A stretch of 64,000 nucleotides of DNA from Burkholderiales bacterium RIFCSPLOWO2_12_FULL_61_40 (GCA_001770935.1 MESI01000017.1:1-64000), one strand, 5' to 3'; shown: positions 47,216-57,726, counted from the first letter of the stretch. Made by a program: numbers and translations. The notes: generated from the sequence alone by a model not told the origin.

Positions 47216-49135
47216 TCAGAGAGGTTCGGACGTGGTGTGGGGGAGGGTGGCCGACCTGACACAGTTGCGCCCATCGTGCTTGGCTTGGTAAAGAGCCTTG
47301 TCGGCGGCGGCCAGATAGTCCTGCGCGCACAAGGGGGGCTGGGGGATGGCAGAGGCAATGCCGAAGCTCGCCGTGAACTGGATGGTTTGGCCTTCAAACT
47401 CCACCCGCAGGCTTTCGATGGCTGCGCGGAATTCTTCGGTCAGTGCGATGGCGCTGGCCAGATCACTCGCCGTCAGTACCACCACGAATTCCTCCCCGCC
47501 GAAACGCGCGAATACGTCGCCGGCACGGTTGATTCTGGGGCGCAGCCGGTCCGCCAGCGCACGCAAGCAGGCGTCACCCGCCAGGTGGCCATAGGTGTCA
47601 TTGACGTGCTTGAAGTGGTCGATATCGAACATCACCAGCGTCAATGCGCATTTTTGGCGCACGGCCCTGCGGAATTCCAATGCCAGGGCGGTATCAAAAT
47701 AAGCCCGGTTGCTGATTTGGGTCAGTCCGTCGGTGGTGGACAGGAGTTGCAGCCGGTCGTTGGCGTCCTTCAGTTGTTCCAGCGTCGCATGCAGGTCGAG
47801 GGTGCGCGACTGCACCCGTAGTTCCAGTTCGCGATTGGCGTCTTCCGTGGCCCGTATCAGGGCTTGTTGCGTAGCACGCGCATGGCGCTCATGGGCGAGG
47901 GCAGCGGCTTGGGCGTTGAGTCGCAGGGTTCGGTCGTTGTTGATCTGGTCCGCCAGCGTGAACGACAACAGCATCACCAACAGCACAATGCCGATTTCCG
48001 ACGCATTCTCGGTCCACCCATTGAGCGGTATCCAGCCCTGCTTGCTGGCGTTGAGCACGCAAAGACCGATCAAAATGGCCGTCCAGGCCAGGCAATAAAA
48101 GCGCGCGAACTTGGCCCCGGTCCACCACCGCCAGTACCCCAGTACCAGGGCGGTGATCGCCATGGGCAGGGTGACGGCTGCGCCGATACGTACAGTCAGG
48201 CTGTAGGGCAGCACAAATGTCAGTGCCAGTAAAAGGGCGCTCAAGAGCGTCAGCGCGCGCACCCAATAAAACGCGGGCATCGAAAATTGACGGAGTTTGA
48301 GAAAACGGCCTGCAAAAAGGCAGGTAAAGAGCATGGAGCTGGCCATGAAGGAGGAAATGGCGAAACTGTTCCAGCGAACCGCATGGGGCCAGACATAGGC
48401 AAAGGTGTAGCCCGTCAGCGTGAGGTGAAACAGCAGGTAACTGGCGACAAAGCCGATGTAGTAGATGTAGTTGATATTGCGGGTGGAGAAAAATATGAAC
48501 AGGTTGTAGGCAATCATGATCAACAACACGCCTATCACCGTGCCCTGCAGCAGGTTTTCGTCGTTGCTGGCCGCATGGAATTGGACCGGGTCCCAGATCC
48601 TGAAAGGCGCTTCGATTGTTCCCGACGAGGCCAGTCGGATGTAAATCAGGTTGCCCCCCGGCGCCAGGTTCACCGGCATGACGAAATTGCGGTGCATGAC
48701 CACCCGCCGGGCAAAAGGCAGCTCATCGCCCAGGGCATAGTGCGTCCTGAGCACGCCCCCGGCGTAATGGTGCAGCCGCACATCGTCGATAAAGGGGATG
48801 GGAAGTTCGATAAACCGCGTGAGTTCTTGCGGGTTCGGGTTGTTGATTTGAAAGCGAAACCAGTAGGCGTCCTGGGTGAATCCAAAATTCGGAGAAGGCC
48901 GGGAAATCGACTGCCAGTGCTGCCCAGGGGCGGTGACCTGCCCTGCGGTGAGGTCTCGGGACGCATCGACCAGCACCCCCATGCGGGATTCGACATCCAT
49001 CCGGCCAGGGGTGTTCCGGGAAACCTCAAAAACAGGAAAAGTGGCGTCGGGCTGCGCCTGGGCCGCAATGGGCGCCAGGAACCATAGCGCTATCAGCAGT
49101 GGTGCGAGCAAACGACAGAATGACTTCAAATTCAT
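47216..49135 (-). CDS. 7TM-DISM diguanylate cyclase (GGDEF)
   Basis: Extracellular 7TMR-DISM-like N-terminus, 7 TM, 'MFDIDHFKHVNDTYGHLAGD', 'FARFGGEEFVVVL'. Confidence 0.92.
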   Translation of the reverse strand: MNLKSFCRLLAPLLIALWFLAPIAAQAQPDATFPVFEVSRNTPGRMDVESRMGVLVDASRDLTAGQVTAPGQHWQSISRPSPNFGFTQDAYWFRFQINNPNPQELTRFIELPIPFIDDVRLHHYAGGVLRTHYALGDELPFARRVVMHRNFVMPVNLAPGGNLIYIRLASSGTIEAPFRIWDPVQFHAASNDENLLQGTVIGVLLIMIAYNLFIFFSTRNINYIYYIGFVASYLLFHLTLTGYTFAYVWPHAVRWNSFAISSFMASSMLFTCLFAGRFLKLRQFSMPAFYWVRALTLLSALLLALTFVLPYSLTVRIGAAVTLPMAITALVLGYWRWWTGAKFARFYCLAWTAILIGLCVLNASKQGWIPLNGWTENASEIGIVLLVMLLSFTLADQINNDRTLRLNAQAAALAHERHARATQQALIRATEDANRELELRVQSRTLDLHATLEQLKDANDRLQLLSTTDGLTQISNRAYFDTALALEFRRAVRQKCALTLVMFDIDHFKHVNDTYGHLAGDACLRALADRLRPRINRAGDVFARFGGEEFVVVLTASDLASAIALTEEFRAAIESLRVEFEGQTIQFTASFGIASAIPQPPLCAQDYLAAADKALYQAKHDGRNCVRSATLPHTTSEPL

Positions 49136-49370
49136 GGCTGCAGTTTGTATGGACCAGGTACAGGGGCGTGAATTGTAGAGTGACCTTTCACGGGCCAGGC
49201 CGCCACAAAGGTATATTGTGATTCTCTCCGCAATAACACCTCTTCGTACATGCTGGACGATGTGACGCCATTTTTACTCCATCGGTCGATCACGGCGGCA
49301 GGCAATCCGGCGCAATCGATCCAGATGCCGAGCCATGGTACGTGGCTCTGAGCCCGGATTCTTGCGAAAT

Positions 49371-49589
49371 TTACATTCCCGACTGGAGTGCGACCTCGGC
49401 AGGATCAAAAAATAGACAGGCCCGCTCGTACCGCTGAACTTCCTCAACGGGATATTTGACAGCACCGTCGATCTTGACGTACCGGGGGCCAACGCCGACC
49501 GCGCTGGCCAGACCAATGGCGGTTTCAGAGCGGCTCCAACGCGCGGCAAGTTCGCGTTGCGAGAGAAACATAGTGCTGTTGGATTCCAC
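49371..49589 (-). CDS. Small excisionase/AlpA-like HTH protein
   Basis: 'MESNSTMFLSQRELAARWSRSETAIGLASAVGVGPRYVKIDGAVKYPVEEVQRYERACLFF' resembles phage/GI HTH_17-type proteins. Confidence 0.65.
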   Translation of the reverse strand: MESNSTMFLSQRELAARWSRSETAIGLASAVGVGPRYVKIDGAVKYPVEEVQRYERACLFFDPAEVALQSGM

Positions 49590-49683
49590 GGGACTCTCCT
49601 CATACGGTGTAGGTATGGCCTCTTTATCGGCACAGGAGGCAAGAAATGGAGGGTATTGTGGTTCTTGAAATAAGGTTGACGAG

Positions 49684-49778
49684 CCTTGACCCCGGCACTG
49701 GCTCCACAGTTAGGGCTGCTTGGTTCCCCACCTGACCCGGTTGGCCGCTTTACCATGCGGGAAGGCCCGTCAGCTTCT
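49684..49778 (-). ncRNA. ffs: SRP RNA (4.5S, ffs)
   Basis: Minus-strand core 'GGGTCAGGTGGGGAACCAAGCAGCCC' matches the SRP domain IV tetraloop region; located next to dnaX; ends approximate. Confidence 0.85.
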
Positions 49779-49855
49779 ATTGTAAGGGCGCTGGCGCCAA
49801 CTTAAAGACCCTGGGGCCAGAAAATCTCATACGGGCCGCACCTTAGAATCCACGC

Positions 49856-51817
49856 ATGTCCTATCTCGTGCTCGCCCGCAAGTACCGCCCCCGCAACTTC
49901 ACCGAAATGGTGGGGCAGGACCATGTCGTGCAGGCCTTGAGCAATGCACTGACCACGCAGCGCTTGCACCATGCCTACCTTTTTACGGGTACGCGGGGCG
50001 TGGGCAAGACCACGGTTTCGCGCATTCTGGCCAAATCTCTCAATTGCCAGGGGGTCGATGGCTTGGGCGGCATCACCGCCACGCCGTGTGGTGTCTGTCA
50101 GGCCTGCACCGACATTGATTCCGGTCGTTTTGTCGATTACACCGAGCTGGACGCGGCCTCCAACCGGGGTGTGGACGAGGTGCAAGCGCTGCTGGAGCAA
50201 GCGGTCTACAAGCCGGTGCAGGGGCGCTTCAAGGTCTTCATGATCGACGAGGTGCACATGCTCACCAACACGGCGTTTAACGCCATGTTGAAGACGCTGG
50301 AAGAGCCACCCGAGTATTTGAAATTTGTGCTGGCCACCACCGACCCGCAGAAAGTGCCGGTCACGGTGCTCTCGCGCTGCCTGCAATTCAACCTGCGCCC
50401 GATGGCGCCCGAGACCATCCGTGAACATTTGACCAAAGTGCTGGAAGTGGAGCAGGTCAGCTCCGAGGTGCAGGCCCTGCGCCTGCTGGCCCGCGCCGCG
50501 CGCGGCTCCATGCGTGACGCCCTCAGCCTGACCGACCAGGCCATTGCCTTTGGCTCGGGCCAATTGCAAGAGGCTTTGGTGCGCCAGATGTTGGGCAGTG
50601 TGGACCGATCCTATGTGTTTCGTTTGATTGAGGCGCTGGCACTGGGCGATGGCAAAACCGTGGTCGAAACCGCCGAGGCGCTGCGTCTGAACGGACTGAG
50701 TGCTGCTTCGACCCTGGAGGAGATGTCCACCGTGCTGCAGCGCATGGCAGTGGTGCAGGCCTTGGCGCAGGCTGGAGGCACCAGCACCGCCAGTGTGACC
50801 AATGACGACAGTGACCCGGAGGCGGCGGACACCGCCCGTCTGGCGGCCCTGATGCCTGCGGACGAAACCCAATTGCTTTACAGCATCTGCCTGCATGGGC
50901 GGGGAGACTTGGGACTGGCCCCGGACGAATACGCCGCCTTGACCATGGTGCTGCTGCGTTTGCTGGCGTTCAAGCCCAAAGGGGTGGTGGCCAGCACCGT
51001 GCCGGACAAGGCGTACGCGCCACCGGCTGAAAAAAAAACTCTGATTAGTTCGACCCTGACGTTGGCGGCTGCGGCTGCGGCTCCAGCGCCAGTTTCTTCT
51101 GCCGCGAAGCCTGCAGTGCTCCAGCCGTGGGAAGATGCGCCTGTAGCGTCGATAACTCCCCCCGTGGTTGCCGCTGGAACGATGGTGTCGACTGTGGCAC
51201 CACGGCCCGCGCTGGCCCCACGCATGGCGTCAGATGTTCCGCCAGGCCAGGTGCTGCCGGTACGCAGCGGCACCGGCCCAGCCGAATCCGCACCCAATTG
51301 TGAACAAAATACGGCTCCAGCCCGCATGGAATATGCGCAAGCAGCTACTGAAATTGTAGCAATTCCGGTGCACACGCAGATGGAGAGCCGCGCTGATGCG
51401 GTGGCTGGTGCTGCCGCGCCGGTGCTGCTTCCTACCGAAGAAGGCGATTTCTGGCATGCCACGGTGCAGCAGCTCATCCAAAACGAAGCGATTACCGCCA
51501 TGGTGCGCGAACTGGCCTTGCAGTCGCAGCTGGTGGCGCGTGACACCGACCAATGGATTTTGCGTTTGGAGCGCGAATCGCTGAATCAGCCAGCTACCCG
51601 GGACCGTTTGACCAATGCTTTGCAGGCGGCTGGTTTTGCTGTCAAACTGGCGGTGGAAATTGGCCGCGTGGTCGACAGTCCGGGGCGGCGCAACGCGGCT
51701 GCCGCTGCACAACGGCAGCTGGGCGCCGAGAAGATTATTTTTGATGACCCCTTCGTGCAGTCGATGATGCGGGACTTTGGCGCGAAAATCGTCCCAGGCT
51801 CGATCAAACCCCTGTAG
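49856..51817 (+). CDS. dnaX: DNA polymerase III subunits gamma/tau
   Basis: '[53 protein letters not shown]'. Confidence 0.98.
   Translation: MSYLVLARKYRPRNFTEMVGQDHVVQALSNALTTQRLHHAYLFTGTRGVGKTTVSRILAKSLNCQGVDGLGGITATPCGVCQACTDIDSGRFVDYTELDAASNRGVDEVQALLEQAVYKPVQGRFKVFMIDEVHMLTNTAFNAMLKTLEEPPEYLKFVLATTDPQKVPVTVLSRCLQFNLRPMAPETIREHLTKVLEVEQVSSEVQALRLLARAARGSMRDALSLTDQAIAFGSGQLQEALVRQMLGSVDRSYVFRLIEALALGDGKTVVETAEALRLNGLSAASTLEEMSTVLQRMAVVQALAQAGGTSTASVTNDDSDPEAADTARLAALMPADETQLLYSICLHGRGDLGLAPDEYAALTMVLLRLLAFKPKGVVASTVPDKAYAPPAEKKTLISSTLTLAAAAAAPAPVSSAAKPAVLQPWEDAPVASITPPVVAAGTMVSTVAPRPALAPRMASDVPPGQVLPVRSGTGPAESAPNCEQNTAPARMEYAQAATEIVAIPVHTQMESRADAVAGAAAPVLLPTEEGDFWHATVQQLIQNEAITAMVRELALQSQLVARDTDQWILRLERESLNQPATRDRLTNALQAAGFAVKLAVEIGRVVDSPGRRNAAAAAQRQLGAEKIIFDDPFVQSMMRDFGAKIVPGSIKPL
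51302..51366 (-). repeat. Dispersed repeat family 1, copy F, in frame inside dnaX
   Basis: gaacaaaatacggctccagcccgcatggaatatgcgcaagcagctactgaaattgtagcaattcc; encodes [22 protein letters not shown]. Confidence 0.93.
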
Positions 51818-51870
51818 TGGGGGAGCAGCGTGCGGCACATTTCATTTTTACACTTTTAAAGGAATTTTCC

Positions 51871-52203
51871 ATGTTCAACAAAGGACAACTCGCAGGCCTG
51901 ATGAAGCAAGCCCAGGCGATGCAGGACAACATGAAGAAGGCCCAGGACGAGCTGGGCAATATTGAGGTCAGCGGCGAGTCCGGTGCGGGCTTGGTCAAGG
52001 TCACCATGACCTGCAAGCACGATGTCAAGCGTGTGACCATCGACCCCAGCCTGCTGGCCGAAGACAAGGACATGCTGGAAGACCTGGTGGCTGCGGCTTT
52101 CAACGCCGCTGTGCGCAAGGCCGAGGACACCTCCAGCGAGAAAATGGGCAAGATCACGGCGGGCATGCCCGGCCTGCCCGGTGGAATGAAGTTTCCTTTC
52201 TAA
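51871..52203 (+). CDS. YbaB/EbfC nucleoid-associated protein
   Basis: '[62 protein letters not shown]'. Confidence 0.97.
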   Translation: MFNKGQLAGLMKQAQAMQDNMKKAQDELGNIEVSGESGAGLVKVTMTCKHDVKRVTIDPSLLAEDKDMLEDLVAAAFNAAVRKAEDTSSEKMGKITAGMPGLPGGMKFPF

Positions 52204-52221
52204 GGCTTATGCCGCGCCACC

Positions 52222-52812
52222 ATGTCCGATGCCCATTCCCTTGACACCTTGATCCAGGCGCTGCGGCGCTTGCCTGGCGTAGGTGTCAAGTCGGCCCAGC
52301 GCATGGCTTTTCATTTGCTGCAAAACGACCGCACTGGCGCACAGACGTTGGCGCGCGCTTTGCACGATGCGGTGGACCATGTGCACCACTGCGAGCGCTG
52401 CCACACGTTCACCGAGGCACAGGTCTGTGCCACTTGTCTTGACCCCAAACGGGACCCCACCACACTGTGCGTCGTAGAGACACCCGCGGACCAGTCGGCT
52501 CTGGAGCGCACCAAGGCGTACAAAGGTTTGTACTTTGTGCTGATGGGCAAGCTCAGTCCGCTGGACGGTGTCGGACCGCACGAGCTGGGACTTAAAAAAT
52601 TGTTTGAGCGGGCTTGCGACGGTGTGGTGCAAGAGGTCATTTTGGCCACCAATTTCACTGCAGAAGGCGAGGCTACGGCCCACATCATCAGTGAAGGCCT
52701 CAATGCCCGCGGCGTGAAGCCAACCCGTCTGGCACGGGGGGTGCCGGTGGGCAGTGAACTGGAATACGTTGACTTGGGAACCATCGCCCATGCGTTGGTG
52801 GACCGCCGTTGA
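52222..52812 (+). CDS. recR: Recombination protein RecR
   Basis: '[24 protein letters not shown]', Cys4 zinc finger, TOPRIM region. Confidence 0.98.
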   Translation: MSDAHSLDTLIQALRRLPGVGVKSAQRMAFHLLQNDRTGAQTLARALHDAVDHVHHCERCHTFTEAQVCATCLDPKRDPTTLCVVETPADQSALERTKAYKGLYFVLMGKLSPLDGVGPHELGLKKLFERACDGVVQEVILATNFTAEGEATAHIISEGLNARGVKPTRLARGVPVGSELEYVDLGTIAHALVDRR

Positions 52813-52814
52813 AT

Positions 52815-54425
52815 TCAACGGTTGGCTAAGCGGACTGGTTTTTTCTTGGCATTTTTTGAGGCGACTGCGCGGCCTTTGCTCTTTGGTTTGGCAGACGCTG
52901 ATCTCGTTTTTGAACGGGCTTTTGGTTGCAGAAATACGATCACCTGCTGACCGCGCTTGAAGCTTGCGGATGCGCCCACCTTGTTCCATTGCGCCACCTT
53001 GTCTGGAGAAACACCGAATTTGCGCGCAATACTGGCGACATTTGCTCCCTGGCCGGCACGCACCACGGTGCGCTTGAGCACCACTTCCGGGGTCAATAAT
53101 ATTTGACCGTTGTCAGCAACTTTGGAGGTGATATCCTGCTCCATTCGGGCTGAACGGGGCACCAAAAGAGTCGAACCCGCCCGGATGACCATCTTGGGGG
53201 GAATGTGGTTGACACTGCGCAGTTCCGCCTCACTCATGCCAACGCGTTTGGCCGCTTCTGCGGGGCGCATGGTGGAGGGGGCGATCCACACGGTCCAACT
53301 GGCCAAGCGGCCGCCACTGTAGCCTTCCAGATTGTTTTGGTAGATTTCGGCGTTGTCCCAGGGCAGCAGTATTTGTGGTGTGCCTGCAGCCATGATGACA
53401 GGGCGGTTGATGGACGGGTTCAGCGCCTTGAAGTCTTCCAGGGGAACTTCGGCCAGTTTGGCCGCCAGTGCCAGGTCGATATCGCGGCGGATGGTGACGG
53501 ACTGGAAGTAGGGGTGGTTTTCAATCAGTGGGAGCTTGGAGTTGAAAGCGGTGGGGCTGGAGACAATGTTTTTTACGGCCTGTAGCTTGGGCACATAAAA
53601 CCGTGTTTCCATGGGCATGTTCAGGTCCACATACCCGGTGGGTTGGCCTGCGCGCTGGTTTTTGGCGACGGCGCGGCCCACGCTGCCTTCGCCCCAGTTG
53701 TAGGCGGCCAAAGCCAGATGCCAGTCGCCAAACATGCCGTACAGTTTTTGCAGGTAGTCCAGTGCGGCACGGGTAGACGCCAGCACGTCGCGCCGGTCAT
53801 CCCGAAAGGCGTTTTGTTTGAGCTCGAAGTATTTACCGGTTGCGGGCATGAATTGCCACATCCCCGCCGCCTTGGCGCTGGAAACGGCCTGGGGGTTGAA
53901 TGCACTCTCAATGAACGGCAGCAAGGCCAGTTCGGTGGGCATGTTGCGCAGCTCCAGCTCTTCCACGACATGGAACAGGTACTTTTTGGAACGCTCCGTC
54001 ATCCGAAAGATGTAGTCGGGTCGGGAGGCGTACCACTGTTCGCGGTCATGTACCAGATCGCTGTCCAGATCGGGCATGCCATAGCCCCGGCGTATGCGCT
54101 CCCACAAATCAGCGGGCGGCGCCAACGCCACCACCGTGCGCGAAGCAGTTTGCTGTGCGCTGATGGGTGTCAGTGGCAGGGTGTTGTCGGTATTTGTGTT
54201 TGCACTGGGGCTTGCCGCAGGCACATTGCGGCGCATTTCACGGCTTGTCAGCAAAGCAAGACCGTCACCGGGGGCGGACGCCGCCACGGCTGTGCCTGTG
54301 TGTTCTGCCGGAGGCGTTTCGCCACTGGGGACGCCGATCATGGTGGTGCTGGCGCACCCGGTGAGCCATGCGGTCAACGCCAGGCAGCTTATTTTTAAAA
54401 AATTCATCGGTAGTGGTTTTTCCAT
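52815..54425 (-). CDS. Membrane-bound lytic transglycosylase (MltD-like) with LysM domain
   Basis: 'LPFIESAFNPQAVSSAKAAGMWQFMPATGKYFEL', 'LALAAYNWGEGSVGRAV', LysM-like repeats; lipoprotein signal 'LTGCAS'. Confidence 0.93.
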   Translation of the reverse strand: MEKPLPMNFLKISCLALTAWLTGCASTTMIGVPSGETPPAEHTGTAVAASAPGDGLALLTSREMRRNVPAASPSANTNTDNTLPLTPISAQQTASRTVVALAPPADLWERIRRGYGMPDLDSDLVHDREQWYASRPDYIFRMTERSKKYLFHVVEELELRNMPTELALLPFIESAFNPQAVSSAKAAGMWQFMPATGKYFELKQNAFRDDRRDVLASTRAALDYLQKLYGMFGDWHLALAAYNWGEGSVGRAVAKNQRAGQPTGYVDLNMPMETRFYVPKLQAVKNIVSSPTAFNSKLPLIENHPYFQSVTIRRDIDLALAAKLAEVPLEDFKALNPSINRPVIMAAGTPQILLPWDNAEIYQNNLEGYSGGRLASWTVWIAPSTMRPAEAAKRVGMSEAELRSVNHIPPKMVIRAGSTLLVPRSARMEQDITSKVADNGQILLTPEVVLKRTVVRAGQGANVASIARKFGVSPDKVAQWNKVGASASFKRGQQVIVFLQPKARSKTRSASAKPKSKGRAVASKNAKKKPVRLANR

Positions 54426-55183
54426 TGGCGCAGCGTGGCGAATACCCCCGCTTGGGATGTACCGTTGGCATCAAAAGTGTGTACGGATGCCATGACGGAG
54501 GGATGGTGGCTGCGTAAAAACGGGTTTATCTGGTTCTCAAGTGCGATGGTGCTTGGCAGGGTGGCTTGTCCCTTGGCGCGCAGATCGAGACAGTGTGCAT
54601 AGTAGGCTGCCAATTGTGGATTATCGGGATCGACTTCCAGCGCAAATTTCAGGTTGCCCAAGGTGTATTCGTGGGCGCAGCATACACGGGTGGGGCCAGG
54701 CAAAGCGGACAATCGCTCCAGAGACGCCAGCATTTGTGCCGGCGTTCCTTCAAAAAGGCGGCCACAGCCCCCGCTGAACAAGGTATCTCCGCAAAATAAC
54801 ACGGGGCCGTCGGCCAGCGCGGCCACAGAGTTGCAAAAATAGGCAATATGACCTGCCGTGTGCCCAGGCACGTCCATGACCCGAAGCTCTAACCCCAGGA
54901 CGGATACCACATCGCCGTCAACGAGTCGCCTCAGGGGCTCGGGCATGGGTTCGTGGGCAGGACCAAACACTGGAGCGCCCGTGGCCTGGCGCAAATACTC
55001 CACCCCCCCGGTGTGGTCGGCATGGTGGTGCGTGACTAAAATAGCTTTCAGTTGCACCCCCTCGTGCTGCAAGGCCTTCAAGACGGGCTGTGCATCGCCT
55101 GGGTCCACCACGATAGCCTCATACCCGTCGTGCAGCATCCAGATGTAGTTGTCGTCAAAGGCGGGCAGCGGTATTAACTTCAT
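54404..55183 (-). CDS. gloB: Hydroxyacylglutathione hydrolase (glyoxalase II)
   Basis: '[20 protein letters not shown]', 'VTHHHADHTGGVEYL'. Confidence 0.97.
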   Translation of the reverse strand: MKLIPLPAFDDNYIWMLHDGYEAIVVDPGDAQPVLKALQHEGVQLKAILVTHHHADHTGGVEYLRQATGAPVFGPAHEPMPEPLRRLVDGDVVSVLGLELRVMDVPGHTAGHIAYFCNSVAALADGPVLFCGDTLFSGGCGRLFEGTPAQMLASLERLSALPGPTRVCCAHEYTLGNLKFALEVDPDNPQLAAYYAHCLDLRAKGQATLPSTIALENQINPFLRSHHPSVMASVHTFDANGTSQAGVFATLRQWKNHYR

Positions 55184-55955
55184 GAGCGATCAAATTATAG
55201 GTTTGCACGACTGGCTTGAGACACCTGCGGGACGTTACCTGCTGGATTGGGAGCGCTCCTACGTGGATGAAGCCGTGGCCGACATCTTTGGTTACCATGC
55301 ATTGCAGCTTGGCGTACCAGAACTGGAAGGTTTGCGGGCCAATCGGATGCCGCACCAGTGGCTGGCCCTGGAGGACGTTCAAAATCATGGTGGGCGCGTC
55401 ATGGGCGCGGGAGCTGCGCTCCTGTGCGACTTCTCTGCCTTGCCTTTTTCCGCCAACAGCATGGATTTGGTGGTGTTGCCCCATACTTTGGAATTGAGTG
55501 CCAACCCCCACGCGACACTACGGGAAGTGGAGCGTGTATTGGTGCCTGAGGGGCGGGTGGTGATTTGCGGACTGAACCCCATCAGTTTGTGGGGGCTTCG
55601 CCAGCAGCGCGGGCATTTGTACCGAAGGTTTGGACGCGGAAACCTGTTTTTGCCCAACTGTGGTGAGTTCATTGCTTACTGGCGATTGCAAGACTGGCTG
55701 CGCTTGCTGGGTTTTGAAGTGGAGTTGGGCCAATTTGGCTGTTATCGCCCGGCCGTGACGTCCGACAAGTGGTTGCAGCGTTTTGAGTGGATGGACCGTG
55801 TCGGTCCGCGCTGGTGGCCCATACTGGGCGCTGCCTATTTTTTAGTGGCGGTCAAGCGGGTGCGCGGCATTCGACTTTTGGGGCCGGCCTGGAAGACTGT
55901 GCCGGTTCGCGCCGGCAAGGTGGTGTCCGTTGCGAGCCGAACCCGTGATTTTTAA
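55182..55955 (+). CDS. SAM-dependent methyltransferase
   Basis: '[44 protein letters not shown]', '[36 protein letters not shown]'. Confidence 0.9.
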   Translation: MSDQIIGLHDWLETPAGRYLLDWERSYVDEAVADIFGYHALQLGVPELEGLRANRMPHQWLALEDVQNHGGRVMGAGAALLCDFSALPFSANSMDLVVLPHTLELSANPHATLREVERVLVPEGRVVICGLNPISLWGLRQQRGHLYRRFGRGNLFLPNCGEFIAYWRLQDWLRLLGFEVELGQFGCYRPAVTSDKWLQRFEWMDRVGPRWWPILGAAYFLVAVKRVRGIRLLGPAWKTVPVRAGKVVSVASRTRDF

Positions 55956-56419
55956 TGGATGGAGAGAAACAATTGAATCAGGTTGTGATTTATACCGATG
56001 GCGCCTGCAAGGGCAACCCTGGCCCCGGAGGCTGGGGCGTTCTTTTGCGTTCACCCGATGGCTCTGAAAAGGAGCTGTTCGGAGGGGAAAAGGGGACGAC
56101 CAACAACCGCATGGAGATGATGGCCGTCATTCAGGCCTTGACCGCTCTCAAACGGCCCTGCACGGTGACGCTGCATCTGGACAGTCAGTACGTGCTTAAG
56201 GGTATTACCGAGTGGCTTCCCGGCTGGAAAGCCAAGGGCTGGAAAACGGCTGCCAAACAACCCGTTAAGAACGTAGATCTCTGGCAGCAACTCGACCAGT
56301 TGGTGGCCCAGGGTGGGCACAAAATTGACTGGCGATGGGTCAAGGGGCACAACGGCGACCCTGGCAATGAGCGTGCCGATGCACTGGCAAACCGTGGTGT
56401 GGAGCAGATCGCCCGATAG
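55955..56419 (+). CDS. rnhA: Ribonuclease HI
   Basis: '[53 protein letters not shown]'. Confidence 0.98.
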   Translation: MDGEKQLNQVVIYTDGACKGNPGPGGWGVLLRSPDGSEKELFGGEKGTTNNRMEMMAVIQALTALKRPCTVTLHLDSQYVLKGITEWLPGWKAKGWKTAAKQPVKNVDLWQQLDQLVAQGGHKIDWRWVKGHNGDPGNERADALANRGVEQIAR

Positions 56420-56448
56420 ACATCGGCCCTTATTGCGCTGGATGCCAA

Positions 56449-57726
56449 TTAGATTGCACCGTCGAACATCAGCACATTGACCTCATCACCTTTGCCAATA
56501 TCGCCTTGGTCATGCGCCAGCACCAGCAGGCCATTGGCCTGCACCATGGAGCTCAGCACGCCCGACCCTTGTTGACCGGTCAGTTGTGCGAACAGTGACC
56601 CGTCTGGCGCGGTGGTGACGATGGCGCGTTGGTATTCGGTGCGGCCCGGCTTTTTGCGGATGGCCGCCACGCTGCGGGCTCGGAGCAAGGGTGTGGGGCG
56701 GGGTGTGCATCCCATCATCTGCAAAAGGGCCGGACGAACAAAGGCCAAAAAGGTCACCATCACCGCCACCGGGTTACCAGGCAATCCAAACAACACTGTC
56801 TTGCCGATGTGCCCCACGGCCATCGGGCGTCCCGGGCGCATGGCGATTTTCCAAAATACCACGCCCGCATCACCATCGGCCAGCTTGCGCATGGTGGCTT
56901 TGGTGTGGTCGGCTTCGCCCACGCTGACTCCTCCACTGGTGATAATGGCGTCAGCCTGACTGGCCGCGGTACGAAAGGCGGTTTCGAGAGCGACGGGGTC
57001 GTCTTGAACCACCCCCATGTCGATGACATCAATGCCCAGGCGGGTTAACAGTCCGTAAATGGTGTAGCGGTTGCTGTCGTACACCGCACCTTCGCGGGGT
57101 GGCTCACCCAGGCTCAGGATTTCGTCCCCGGTGGAAAAATAGGCGACCCGAAGGCGGCGCAGTACCCGAACCTGGGGCACGCCCAGGCTGGCCAACAGCC
57201 CAAGTGCGGCGGGCGTGATGCGGGCGCCCGCCTGCAGGGCCGGTTGGCCAAGGCCGATATCCTCCCCTTTGCGTCTACGGTTGTCGCCAACCCGTACCGT
57301 GTCGGCTGCAATGGTGATGGTTTCACCGTTGCACGCCACCATTTCCTGGGGCACCACCGTGTCCAGCCCCGCAGGCATCACCGCGCCGGTCATGATTTTG
57401 ACGCACTGCAAGTCACCCACTGTTCCCACCCACGCCTTGCCTGCCAGCGCCGTGCCCACTACCTTGAGTTCCAGAGGCGTGTGGGCGGTGAGCTGTGCGC
57501 CGACAAAAGCATAGCCATCCATGGCCGAGTTGTCATGGGCCGGTACATCGACGGGAGAAATCACATCCTCGGCCACCACGCAGCCCAGCGCATCCATGAG
57601 GTGCACCGAACGGGTTTCGGCAATTGGCTGGACCAGATGCGTCAAAAATCGGGTTGCAGCATCAGCGCGTAACGCATGGGGGTCGTAGCCCTGCAATTGC
57701 GCTGCGATCTCATCAAGGGTATTCAT
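56449..57726 (-). CDS. moeA: Molybdopterin molybdenumtransferase
   Basis: 'DVPAHDNSAMDGYAF', 'IITSGGVSVGEADHTK', 'VLFGLPGNPVAVMVTF'. Confidence 0.96.
   Translation of the reverse strand: MNTLDEIAAQLQGYDPHALRADAATRFLTHLVQPIAETRSVHLMDALGCVVAEDVISPVDVPAHDNSAMDGYAFVGAQLTAHTPLELKVVGTALAGKAWVGTVGDLQCVKIMTGAVMPAGLDTVVPQEMVACNGETITIAADTVRVGDNRRRKGEDIGLGQPALQAGARITPAALGLLASLGVPQVRVLRRLRVAYFSTGDEILSLGEPPREGAVYDSNRYTIYGLLTRLGIDVIDMGVVQDDPVALETAFRTAASQADAIITSGGVSVGEADHTKATMRKLADGDAGVVFWKIAMRPGRPMAVGHIGKTVLFGLPGNPVAVMVTFLAFVRPALLQMMGCTPRPTPLLRARSVAAIRKKPGRTEYQRAIVTTAPDGSLFAQLTGQQGSGVLSSMVQANGLLVLAHDQGDIGKGDEVNVLMFDGAI

Noticed and set aside
49274-49756. 160-aa minus ORF crossing ffs
   Set aside because: Overlaps the SRP RNA gene and the better-supported HTH ORF; no recognisable domain
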